Assembly: GCA_026390835.1 (NCBI GenBank)
Contig: JAPLFD010000016.1
Coordinates: 62,001-126,000, forward strand
DNA from: Sphingobacteriales bacterium
Lineage (GTDB): Bacteria; Bacteroidota; Bacteroidia; Sphingobacteriales; Sphingobacteriaceae
Length of the DNA stretch: 64,000 nt
Direction of reading: 5' to 3'
Under the pieces are notes generated by a model. It ran no database searches. It was not told the DNA's origin and worked only from the letters and a program-made list of their open reading frames with translations. The stretch's first letter is position 1; each line of letters starts with the position of its first letter. Positions 36,101 through 42,898 of the stretch are shown piece after piece. Position numbers and translations under genes: made by a program.

Positions 36101-36874
36101 ATGGCAACTAAAATCAGATTGCAAAGATTCGGTAAAAAGGGAAAACCTTTTTATCACCTAGTGGTGGCAGATTCACGTGCTCCAAGAGACGGTAAATTTA
36201 TTGAGCGTATTGGTTCTTATAATCCCAATACCAACCCAGCAACCATCGACCTTAATTTCGACAAAGCCTTATCGTGGGTAAACAAAGGTGCCCAGCCAAC
36301 CGATACCTGTCGTGCTATTCTTTCTTACAAAGGTGTTTTATACAAAAAACACTTAGAAGGTGGTGTTAAAAAAGGCGCCTTAACGCAAGAACAAGCCGAT
36401 GCAAAATTTGCTGCATGGTTAACTAGTAAAGACGCTCAAATTATTGGTAAAAAAGACAGCTTAACGCAAACTAAAGAGCAAGTTAAAAAAGCTGCTTTAG
36501 TTGCCGAAGCGAAACGTAAAGAAGACAAAGCAGCTGCTATTGAAGCAAAATATGCTGCTCCTGCAGAAGTAGAAGAAGTGGCTGTGGAAGAAGCTCCAGT
36601 AGCTGAAGAAACAGAAAACACCGAAGAAACTACCGAAGTAGCTGTAGCAGAAACTGAAGAAGTAGCAGTAGAAGATCCGGCCACTGAAGAGGCCCCAGCT
36701 GTAGAAGAAGTTACCGAAACGGTTGAAGAAACAGTAGCAGAAGTAGCCGAGGAAGTAGTTGAAGAACCAGCTGCCGAAGAGGCTCCTGTTGCAGAAGAAG
36801 TAGTAGAAGAAGCCCCAGCGGCCGAGGAAACTCCAAGCGAAGAAGCTCCTGCCGAGGAAACACCAGCAGAGTAA
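36101..36874 (+). CDS. rpsP: 30S ribosomal protein S16 with long acidic C-terminal tail
   Basis: The S16 core is clear: [39 protein letters not shown] and [12 protein letters not shown]. Typical S16 is about 80-90 residues; this one is 257. After a Lys/Ala-rich helix (about 125-150) come about 105 residues made mostly of Glu, Ala, Val and Thr (EEAPVAEE-type units). Bacteroidota S16 often has C-terminal extensions, but the acidic tail here is long. Codon usage is uniform through the tail, so a frameshift is unlikely. First gene of the rpsP-rimM-trmD-rplS cluster. Confidence 0.95.
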   Translation: MATKIRLQRFGKKGKPFYHLVVADSRAPRDGKFIERIGSYNPNTNPATIDLNFDKALSWVNKGAQPTDTCRAILSYKGVLYKKHLEGGVKKGALTQEQADAKFAAWLTSKDAQIIGKKDSLTQTKEQVKKAALVAEAKRKEDKAAAIEAKYAAPAEVEEVAVEEAPVAEETENTEETTEVAVAETEEVAVEDPATEEAPAVEEVTETVEETVAEVAEEVVEEPAAEEAPVAEEVVEEAPAAEETPSEEAPAEETPAE

Positions 36875-36894
36875 TTCTTTAAAAACCTATATTT

Positions 36895-36930
36895 ATGTCA
36901 TCCCGAGCTTTACTCAGGATGACATTTTTG
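36895..36930 (+). terminator. inverted repeat / possible attenuating terminator between rpsP and rimM
   Basis: ATGTCATCC at 36895-36903 and GGATGACAT at 36917-36925 are perfect inverted repeats, extended inward by CGAG/CTCA with one mismatch, and followed by TTTTTG. It may end most rpsP transcripts or act as an RNA-stability hairpin. It ends 18 bases before the rimM start. Confidence 0.7.
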
Positions 36931-36942
36931 TTTACAGACCAC

Positions 36943-37470
36943 ATGAATTTAGCAGACAGTTTTTATATCGGGTATATTACCAAAACAAAAGGCCTTAAAG
37001 GTGAGGTACAGGTATTTTTTGAATACCCAGCACCCGAGCATTTAGACCTAGAAACCCTTTTTTTAGAGTTTAATGGCAAACTGGTACCTTATTTCACCCA
37101 AGAAATTGCCCTGCAGTCTAATCAAACTGCCAATATTTATTTAGAAGATGTGGATGTGATCGAAAAAGCACAAACTCTGGTCCGCAAAAAAATATACTTA
37201 CCCAATACTAAAAAACCCGAACGTGCGCCCGGTGAATTTCTAATTAGCGATTTAAAGGGATTTGCGGTTATAGATGCCAAACATGGCCAATTGGGTAGCA
37301 TTATTGAAATTCACGAGTATCCGCAGCAATTTGTGGCAGCGTTACTTTACCAAGATCGGGAAATTCTTTTCCCGCTAAGCGACGATTTGATTGAAGAGAT
37401 AGACCAAGATAAAAGCACTCTCTATGTGAATTTACCAGAAGGCTTGGTTGATTTGTATTTAAATTCTTAG
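36943..37470 (+). CDS. rimM: ribosome maturation factor RimM
   Basis: Assists 30S head assembly by binding S19. ATG 36943 (175 residues) is chosen because the in-frame ATG at 36895 is part of the hairpin stem. The RimM domain (FYIGYITKTKGLKGEVQVFFEYP, about 5-85) is followed by a PRC-barrel (LISDLKGFAVIDA..LGSIIEIHE, about 95-170). In many bacteria rimM is followed directly by trmD; here a two-gene regulatory module intervenes. Confidence 0.94.
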   Translation: MNLADSFYIGYITKTKGLKGEVQVFFEYPAPEHLDLETLFLEFNGKLVPYFTQEIALQSNQTANIYLEDVDVIEKAQTLVRKKIYLPNTKKPERAPGEFLISDLKGFAVIDAKHGQLGSIIEIHEYPQQFVAALLYQDREILFPLSDDLIEEIDQDKSTLYVNLPEGLVDLYLNS

Positions 37471-37473
37471 AAA

Positions 37474-37506
37474 TTTGGAAAATATGTAAAGTTTGTTTTA
37501 CTTTTG
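37474..37506 (+). promoter_or_regulatory. promoter of the membrane-protein/Xre module
   Basis: TTTG at 37474-37477 and TACTTTTG at 37499-37506 are spaced by 21 bases, fitting the Bacteroidota -33/-7 pattern. It begins 4 bases after the rimM stop. Confidence 0.6.
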
Positions 37507-37522
37507 TTAAAGTAAACTTTAC
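37486..37522. promoter_or_regulatory. inverted-repeat operator overlapping the Xre module promoter
   Basis: GTAAAGTTT at 37486-37494 and AAACTTTAC at 37514-37522 are perfect inverted repeats flanking the -7 box. A second, imperfect GTTTTACT/AGTAAAC pair is nested inside. It is a likely binding site for the Xre regulator encoded downstream, giving autoregulation. Confidence 0.6.
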
Positions 37523-37526
37523 AATT

Positions 37527-37982
37527 ATGAAAAACAGATTTTTATTTCCGCACAGCTATCGTCGTATAGGCTGGTTATTATTCGTTCCTTTTTTAGTATT
37601 TGGGCTAGCTGTTTTGAACCACGATTTTCAGTTCGATTTCTTAGAAATTTCTTTTGAAAAATCCCCTTCACCCGGCACCTTTGAAAGTATTTTTTCCGTC
37701 AATACTATTAATCTCAGCGATGAAATAGCAACCCTAGGAATGATTTTAAGCTTGTTGTTTATTGCATTTTCTAAAGAAAAGATAGAAGATGAACGAGTTG
37801 CTCAAATACGTCTCGATTCATTGCATTTTGCTGTTTATTTAAATTATGCGGTTTTGGCCATTCAGGTTATTTTTGTTCACGGGACAGCTTTTTTAGATGT
37901 AATGGTTTACAATATGTTTAGTGTTTTGTTATTATTTATTATTCGGTACAGAGTGGTATTTAACTTAGAAAATAAAGCATAA
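37527..37982 (+). CDS. four-helix membrane protein, unknown function, paired with an Xre regulator
   Basis: A 151-residue protein with about four hydrophobic helices (about 14-31, 65-84, 98-117 and 122-142) and a charged loop KEKIEDERVAQIRLD. I do not recognise a named family. It is followed 7 bases later by a small Xre-type regulator. Membrane protein plus small HTH pairs (for example Bacillus YozG with a DUF2975 protein) are common, the membrane protein probably sensing or modulating. It lies inside the rimM-trmD interval behind its own promoter. Confidence 0.7.
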   Translation: MKNRFLFPHSYRRIGWLLFVPFLVFGLAVLNHDFQFDFLEISFEKSPSPGTFESIFSVNTINLSDEIATLGMILSLLFIAFSKEKIEDERVAQIRLDSLHFAVYLNYAVLAIQVIFVHGTAFLDVMVYNMFSVLLLFIIRYRVVFNLENKA

Positions 37983-37989
37983 GAGAAAC

Positions 37990-38190
37990 ATGAAAAACAC
38001 ATTAAAGATACAACGTGCCATAAAAAACAGCACACAAGCTGATTTGGCCGAGGCAATTGGGGTGAGTCGGCAAACAATTAACAGCATGGAGTTGGCTAAA
38101 TATACCCCATCAACGGCATTGGCATTAAAAATTGCCCGATATTTTGGGAAATCCGTAGAAGAAATTTTTGAGTTAGAACCCGGTGATTAA
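37990..38190 (+). CDS. small Xre-family helix-turn-helix regulator (YozG-like)
   Basis: The 66-residue protein is almost entirely one HTH domain: TQADLAEAIGVSRQTINSMEL gives the two helices, and STALALKIARYFGKSVEEIFEL the remainder. It probably binds the inverted repeat at 37486-37522 upstream of its own module; that is inference. It ends 15 bases before the trmD start. Confidence 0.88.
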   Translation: MKNTLKIQRAIKNSTQADLAEAIGVSRQTINSMELAKYTPSTALALKIARYFGKSVEEIFELEPGD

Positions 38191-38205
38191 TCTGTAAATT
38201 TGACC

Positions 38206-38880
38206 ATGCGTTTCGATATTATTACCGTATTACCCGGCTTATTAGAGGGCCCCTTTGCTCATTCTATTTTGCACCGAGCCCAACAAAAGGGCCTCGTTGA
38301 AATTCATGTGCACAATTTGCGGGAGTATAGCGAACACCGTCAAAAAAGTGTAGACGATTATCCCTATGGTGGCGGTAGCGGCATGGTAATGACCATTGAG
38401 CCCTTTGCTAAATGTATAGAAAACCTACAGGCCGAACGCAGCTACGATGAAGTAATTTTTATGAGCCCAGATGGAGAACGTTTGGATCAGCAAATTGCTA
38501 ATCATTTTATTTCTCATCAAAACGTAATTATCCTTTGCGGTCATTATAAAGGCATAGATCAACGCATTCGTGACACCTTTGTAACCCGAGAAATTTCTAT
38601 TGGAGATTATGTGCTTTCTGGTGGAGAGTTGGCCGCCGCTGTTTTAGTAGATTCGGTGGTTCGACTTATTCCCGGAGTGTTAAACGATGAAACATCGGCC
38701 CTCTCTGATTCTTTTCAAGATGATTTATTAGACGCCCCGGTTTATACCCGACCAGCCGAATGGCGTGGACAAAAAGTGCCCGATATTTTACTAAGCGGTC
38801 ATCAAAAATTGATTGATGAGTGGCGCCACGAACAAGCCCTAGATCGCACCAAAACTCGTCGCCCCGACTTGTTAAAATAA
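38206..38880 (+). CDS. trmD: tRNA (guanine37-N1)-methyltransferase
   Basis: SPOUT-class methyltransferase that protects against frameshifting by making m1G37. ATG 38206 (224 residues) is preferred to a TTG two codons upstream. Features: [17 protein letters not shown] start, [27 protein letters not shown] knot region and [20 protein letters not shown]-terminal [24 protein letters not shown] and [10 protein letters not shown] complete the family pattern. Confidence 0.96.
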   Translation: MRFDIITVLPGLLEGPFAHSILHRAQQKGLVEIHVHNLREYSEHRQKSVDDYPYGGGSGMVMTIEPFAKCIENLQAERSYDEVIFMSPDGERLDQQIANHFISHQNVIILCGHYKGIDQRIRDTFVTREISIGDYVLSGGELAAAVLVDSVVRLIPGVLNDETSALSDSFQDDLLDAPVYTRPAEWRGQKVPDILLSGHQKLIDEWRHEQALDRTKTRRPDLLK

Positions 38881-38888
38881 ATTAAACT

Positions 38889-39245
38889 CTATTTTTGGTG
38901 CAATAAAGCTATTATACGCTCTTTATCGTTCACCTGTGTTTTAAGTGCCTCGTTCAGCTCTCGGCAGGCAGTTAACTCCTTTTTTATATTTTTATATTGC
39001 GTTTCACCTTCTTCCAGTGCATTTCTCCATTCCTCCGGAGAATAACCCGCATGCTCACTTTCAAAAAATTCTCCGGGATGGGTTTCCAAAATCTTCGCCA
39101 TTAAGATAATATCTAGGTATTTGATAGAACCTTTTACCAAACTTAGCTTAAGCCCATCAAAAGATTTACCCATTTCTAGTGCCAACCAACTTAGCGATCT
39201 ATTTCTGTTTTTTAGCAACTTGGTAACCGTTTCTTTTAAATACAT
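38889..39245 (-). CDS. HTH-like protein with C-terminal coiled coil, unknown
   Basis: A 118-residue protein on the strand opposite to its operon neighbours. Residues about 3-62 look like an Xre-type helix-turn-helix (LSWLALEMGKSFDGLKLSL then YLDIILMAKILETHPGEFFE). Residues about 75-115 form a Glu/Lys/Leu-rich coiled coil. It converges on trmD with 8 bases between stops and diverges from another small HTH-like gene. It is probably a DNA-binding regulator; target unknown. Confidence 0.65.
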   Translation of the reverse strand: MYLKETVTKLLKNRNRSLSWLALEMGKSFDGLKLSLVKGSIKYLDIILMAKILETHPGEFFESEHAGYSPEEWRNALEEGETQYKNIKKELTACRELNEALKTQVNDKERIIALLHQK

Positions 39246-39382
39246 AAAAAATTTAGTATAAAGTATAATATATTAATTGTAATGCTTATTTTTATTCGTA
39301 ATAATTACTAAAGGAATTATAAGGCCTTAAATAGTTTGATAAAATATACAAATTTTTCTTTAAATCTATAAAAATTTCTCTT
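39246..39382. promoter_or_regulatory. AT-rich divergent control region between two small HTH-like genes
   Basis: This 137-base spacer is very AT-rich and separates two divergent start codons. It contains the AT-only or nearly AT-only stretches AGTATAAAGTATAATATATT and GATAAAATATAC. No clear -33/-7 pair could be fixed, but the layout is that of a shared regulatory region. Confidence 0.35.
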
Positions 39383-39658
39383 ATGTATAAATATTTAATT
39401 CATGAAAACTTGTCTAATCTCCCAATGAGAGATTATAAAAATGCACTGAAGGTTATCCCCTTAGTATTGGGTGTTTCGCCCAATACATTTTTAAACTACC
39501 GCAATATAAAGGCCGGAGAAAAAAAAGACATTCCCTACCAAAAGGTGGTTCAACTGGAGAAAATGTTCGGCTTGAGCGCCGGAGAGCTGCAAAATACCCG
39601 AATTAGTTGCAAGCATATTACCCAATTACTGGAGGATTATAAAAATGTTTTGAGATAA
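39383..39658 (+). CDS. small HTH-like protein, unknown
   Basis: A 91-residue soluble protein. ALKVIPLVLGVSPNTFLNYRN followed by KVVQLEKMFGLSAGELQN has the spacing of a helix-turn-helix domain but is not a strong match to Xre. The ending HITQLLEDYKNVLR is helical. It diverges from the HTH/coiled-coil gene and lies 102 bases upstream of rplS. The two may form a regulatory pair; no function can be assigned. Confidence 0.6.
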   Translation: MYKYLIHENLSNLPMRDYKNALKVIPLVLGVSPNTFLNYRNIKAGEKKDIPYQKVVQLEKMFGLSAGELQNTRISCKHITQLLEDYKNVLR

Positions 39659-39705
39659 AATGTGGAAAACTTCTAAAACCCCTTTTAAAAATCAAAATAA
39701 TTTCC

Positions 39706-39750
39706 TAACATTGCAGTCCGATTTTTGACGTGTTAAAAATCGTGTTAAAA
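39706..39750 (+). promoter_or_regulatory. rplS upstream region: -7-like element and tandem 10-base repeat
   Basis: TAACATTG at 39706-39713 is a one-mismatch -7 element. It is followed by the direct repeat CGTGTTAAAA at 39729-39738 and 39741-39750 (12-base period) in the leader just before the rplS ATG at 39761. The repeat could be a regulator or autoregulatory site; its meaning is unknown. Confidence 0.4.
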
Positions 39751-39760
39751 GCTTAAAATC

Positions 39761-40108
39761 ATGGATTTAGTAAAATTTGTAGAAGAACAGGCTATAGTAA
39801 AACAAGAAGTTCCAGTCTTTAAAGCCGGAGATACTGTTGCTGTACATTATAAAATTCGCGAAGGAAATAAAGAACGTATCCAAATCTATCAGGGTGTAGT
39901 TATTCAACGCAATAGTGTAGGTGTAAACGAAACGTTTACAGTTCGTAAAATGTCTAACGGAATTGGTGTAGAGCGTATCTTCCCAATCAATTCGCCAAAC
40001 ATTGAAAAAGTAGACGTGGTAAACTTTGGTAAAGTGCGTAGAGCTAAATTGTTCTACTTACGTGCATTAACCGGAAAAGCCGCCCGTATCAAATCTAAAA
40101 GAGTATAA
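39761..40108 (+). CDS. rplS: 50S ribosomal protein L19
   Basis: A 115-residue protein at the 30S-50S interface. It has the family features [54 protein letters not shown] and [21 protein letters not shown]. It completes the rpsP-rimM-trmD-rplS set, here separated from trmD by about 880 bases holding two small genes. A strong terminator follows. Confidence 0.97.
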   Translation: MDLVKFVEEQAIVKQEVPVFKAGDTVAVHYKIREGNKERIQIYQGVVIQRNSVGVNETFTVRKMSNGIGVERIFPINSPNIEKVDVVNFGKVRRAKLFYLRALTGKAARIKSKRV

Positions 40109-40127
40109 TTTTAAATTATATATTAAG

Positions 40128-40154
40128 AGCCCCGATATTTATCGGGGCTTTTTT
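40128..40154 (+). terminator. rho-independent terminator after rplS
   Basis: AGCCCCGAT pairs with ATCGGGGCT around a 4-base loop, followed by TTTTTT. Confidence 0.92.
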
Positions 40155-40171
40155 GTTTGACCAAAACTGAT

Positions 40172-41398
40172 ATGAAAAATCTTTTAAAAAAATTCGAAGA
40201 GAAACGCCCGGAAATTGTGTTTGAGTGGAAGGATGCTGAAACGGAAGCCGAAGGCTGGGTGGTTATTAATTCGCTACGTGGTGGTGCAGCCGGAGGCGGT
40301 ACCCGCATGCGCAGGGGTTTGGATAAACGAGAGGTAGAATCGTTGGCAAAAACCATGGAAGTAAAGTTTACCGTTTCGGGCCCGGCTATTGGCGGTGCCA
40401 AATCGGGTATTAACTTCGATCCGGCCGATCCCAGAAAAAAAGGCGTGCTAGAACGCTGGTACAAAGCGGTTATCCCTCTACTAAAAAATTATTATGGCAC
40501 CGGAGGCGATTTAAACGTAGACGAAATCCATGAAGTAATTCCAATAACCGAGAATTACGGACTTTGGCATCCACAAGAAGGAATTATCAATGGCCATTAC
40601 AAAGCCAAAGAGAACGAACGCATTCACCAAATTGGACAATTGCGTTATGGTGTTTCTAAGGTATTAGAAGATACCAACTACTCTCCCGATGTAAAACGTA
40701 AATACGTGGTAGCAGATATGATTACCGGTTATGGAGTATCAGAATCTATCCGTCATTTTTATAGTCTCTATGGCGGTGATATTAGCCAAAAACGAGCCAT
40801 TATTCAAGGTTGGGGTAATGTGGGTGCTGCGGCTGCCTTTTACTTGGCTCAACAAGGTGTAAAAATCGTAGGTATTATTGATCGTGTAGGGGGTTTATTA
40901 AATACCGAGGGCTATACGCTCGAAGAAATCAGAACGCTATTCTTAAACCGCCAAGGCAATACGTTGGTAGCAGAAAAACTAATTCCGTTTGAGCAGATAA
41001 ACGAGCAAATTTGGGCTACACGTGCAGAAATTTTTGTACCGGCTGCCGCCTCTCGTTTGGTTACCAAAGTGCAAATAGAGCAACTGATTAAAGCTGGTTT
41101 AGAAGTAATTGCTTGTGGTGCCAATGTGCCTTTTGCCGATTCGGAAATTTTCTTTGGTCCCATTATGGAGTATGCCGATGAACACGTAGCGGTGATTCCC
41201 GACTTTATTTCTAACTGCGGGATGGCTCGTGTGTTTGCCTACTTAATGCAAAAAGATGTAGAGATGAGCGATGCAGCCATTTTTAACGATGCCTCTGAAG
41301 TCATTCGTAAAGCCTTAGAGAATACACACCAGCATTATCCTGCTAAAACAAAGCTATCGCAAACAGCTTTTGAAACAGCGCTAAAACAATTGGTATAA
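40172..41398 (+). CDS. Glu/Leu/Phe/Val dehydrogenase family protein (glutamate dehydrogenase-like)
   Basis: Oxidative deamination of an amino acid, most likely glutamate, with NAD(P)+. ATG 40172 gives 408 residues; a TTG five codons upstream is less likely. The dimerisation domain has RGGAAGGGTRMRRGLDKREV, GPAIGGAKSGINFDP with the catalytic Lys, and GTGGDLNVDE. The Rossmann domain has IQGWGNVGAAAAFYLAQQG, followed by GANVPFAD and PDFISNCGMARV. The substrate is not fixed by sequence alone, as leucine or valine versions share these motifs. Confidence 0.88.
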   Translation: MKNLLKKFEEKRPEIVFEWKDAETEAEGWVVINSLRGGAAGGGTRMRRGLDKREVESLAKTMEVKFTVSGPAIGGAKSGINFDPADPRKKGVLERWYKAVIPLLKNYYGTGGDLNVDEIHEVIPITENYGLWHPQEGIINGHYKAKENERIHQIGQLRYGVSKVLEDTNYSPDVKRKYVVADMITGYGVSESIRHFYSLYGGDISQKRAIIQGWGNVGAAAAFYLAQQGVKIVGIIDRVGGLLNTEGYTLEEIRTLFLNRQGNTLVAEKLIPFEQINEQIWATRAEIFVPAAASRLVTKVQIEQLIKAGLEVIACGANVPFADSEIFFGPIMEYADEHVAVIPDFISNCGMARVFAYLMQKDVEMSDAAIFNDASEVIRKALENTHQHYPAKTKLSQTAFETALKQLV

Positions 41399-41430
41399 AA
41401 AAAGCCCCCGAAATGTCGGGGGCTTTTTTG
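41399..41430. terminator. bidirectional terminator between the dehydrogenase gene and the Cys/Lys protein gene
   Basis: AAAGCCCCCGA at 41401-41411 pairs with TCGGGGGCTTT at 41416-41426, with A- and T-runs on either side. Confidence 0.9.
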
Positions 41431-41445
41431 TAAAGGCAGTGCTAC

Positions 41446-41643
41446 TTATTTTCCGTTTGATTTTTTAGTCGTTTCGGTTTTTTTAGCGCAACAGGCCATT
41501 TTACAATCTTTTTTACAATCCATTTTCCCATCTTTTTTCTTGCAGCATGCTTCTTTTTTAGCTGCTGGTTTTGGTTGAGTAGTTTGCGCAACAGCGGCAC
41601 CCATAAAGGCGGCTAGTGCAAGTACAGCAATTACTTTTTTCAT
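41446..41643 (-). CDS. small secreted Cys/Lys-rich protein, putative metal binder
   Basis: A 65-residue protein with a signal peptide (MKKVIAVLALAAFMGAAVAQ, about 1-20). The mature 45 residues contain seven Cys, mainly as CC and CKK groups, and many Lys. The Cys pattern suggests metal or redox binding in the periplasm or outside the cell; that is inference. It begins 7 bases after psd on the same strand and ends at a terminator, so it is the last gene of the GT51-hpt-psd run. Confidence 0.7.
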   Translation of the reverse strand: MKKVIAVLALAAFMGAAVAQTTQPKPAAKKEACCKKKDGKMDCKKDCKMACCAKKTETTKKSNGK

Positions 41644-41650
41644 AATAGAT

Positions 41651-42331
41651 TTATTTTTTAGTGTTTAATTCTCCTATAACGGTGATTCCCCCCTTAACAA
41701 TATCTCCCAATTGCACATTCACCTTGGTATCCAAAGGTAAGAAAATATCTACCCGAGAACCAAATTTTATGAAGCCAAACTCTTCTGACTGTTTTACCGA
41801 ATCGCCTTCCTTCACATACCACACAATTCTTCGGGCCAAGGCTCCAGCAATCTGGCGGTATAAGATTTCTATACCAGTTTTGTGTTTAACTACCACGGTA
41901 GTACGTTCGTTTTCGGTAGATGATTTAGGATCCCAAGCCACCAAATATTTACCCGGGTGGTATTTAAAATAACTCACCACACCAGCAATGGGGTTGCGGT
42001 TAATATGCACATTAAACGGCGACATAAATACGGATACTTGCAAACGCTTGTCTTTAAAGTATTCTCCTTCGGTGGTTTCTTCTATTACCACTACTTTTCC
42101 ATCAGCCGGGCAAATAACTAAATTTTCGCCGTGGGTGGTAGTAATTTTCGGATTTCTAAAAAACTGTAAAACTATGTACAGCAAAGCCGCTGAAAGTAGG
42201 TATATAAACCAACGGATGATAGTATAATCGGCTAAAAAAAACTGAACCAAGGTGTTTAAAAGAAAAATAAACAAGATGGTTAGCGCAATGGTGGTGGTGC
42301 CTTCGCGGTGAAGGGTCATTTTTGTAAACAT
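41651..42331 (-). CDS. psd: phosphatidylserine decarboxylase (short, pyruvoyl type)
   Basis: Makes phosphatidylethanolamine from phosphatidylserine. The 226-residue proenzyme is the short form, with two N-terminal hydrophobic segments (about 13-33 and 38-58). It has SPFNVHINRNPIAGVVSYF and the self-cleavage site FGSRVD (Gly191-Ser192), where Ser becomes the pyruvoyl group. It lies 24 bases downstream of hpt. Together with cdsA it covers two steps of the PE pathway in this window. Confidence 0.95.
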   Translation of the reverse strand: MFTKMTLHREGTTTIALTILFIFLLNTLVQFFLADYTIIRWFIYLLSAALLYIVLQFFRNPKITTTHGENLVICPADGKVVVIEETTEGEYFKDKRLQVSVFMSPFNVHINRNPIAGVVSYFKYHPGKYLVAWDPKSSTENERTTVVVKHKTGIEILYRQIAGALARRIVWYVKEGDSVKQSEEFGFIKFGSRVDIFLPLDTKVNVQLGDIVKGGITVIGELNTKK

Positions 42332-42355
42332 GGCTCAAAAATGCCAAAAAAAATC

Positions 42356-42895
42356 CTAATTAGCCACTACTTTATAAATTTCGGGCAGATTTCTACCCAA
42401 GCCATTGTAATCTAAACCATAGCCTACTACAAAGTCGTTGGCTAGCTCAAAACCTACATAGCGTAGTTCTGGACATGTGTATTGCAGGGCATTTGGTTTT
42501 AGTAATAAACTACATACCGCTACCGAAGCCGGTGCTAGCGGGTTAAGCTTTTGCAGTAAATACTGCACGGTATGGCCACTGTCAACAATATCCTCTACAA
42601 CAATTACATGCCTTCCCTTTAGCTCTTCCGAAAAAGCCAAACTCTCGGTAATTTGCCCAGAGTATTGATCGCCGTAATAGGAGCTAACTTTTACAAATTG
42701 TATTTCGCAGGGCATATTTACCGATTTAATGAGGTCGGCTAAGAATAAAAAACTACCACTAAGTACCCCTACAAAAACAGGCGTTTTTCCTTCGTAATCG
42801 GCACGTAGTTGTGCGGCCAACGCAAGCACCCGGCTTTCAATCGTTTCCCTAGACAATAAGGGTTCAAAAAACTTATCTCCAACGGCTATGTGCAT
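42356..42895 (-). CDS. hpt: hypoxanthine phosphoribosyltransferase
   Basis: Purine salvage enzyme (hypoxanthine or guanine plus PRPP). The 179-residue type I phosphoribosyltransferase has the PRPP loop VIVVEDIVDSGHTV at about 97-110. It also has VGVLSGSFLFLADLI and the base-binding region ELANDFVVGYGLDY. It lies 3 bases after the transglycosylase gene stop, in the same operon. Confidence 0.95.
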   Translation of the reverse strand: MHIAVGDKFFEPLLSRETIESRVLALAAQLRADYEGKTPVFVGVLSGSFLFLADLIKSVNMPCEIQFVKVSSYYGDQYSGQITESLAFSEELKGRHVIVVEDIVDSGHTVQYLLQKLNPLAPASVAVCSLLLKPNALQYTCPELRYVGFELANDFVVGYGLDYNGLGRNLPEIYKVVAN

Positions 42896-42898
42896 TTT

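Noticed and set aside
36476-36874. S16 acidic tail as a frameshift artefact.
   Set aside because: The frame stays open with consistent codon usage for about 105 codons and ends shortly before rimM.
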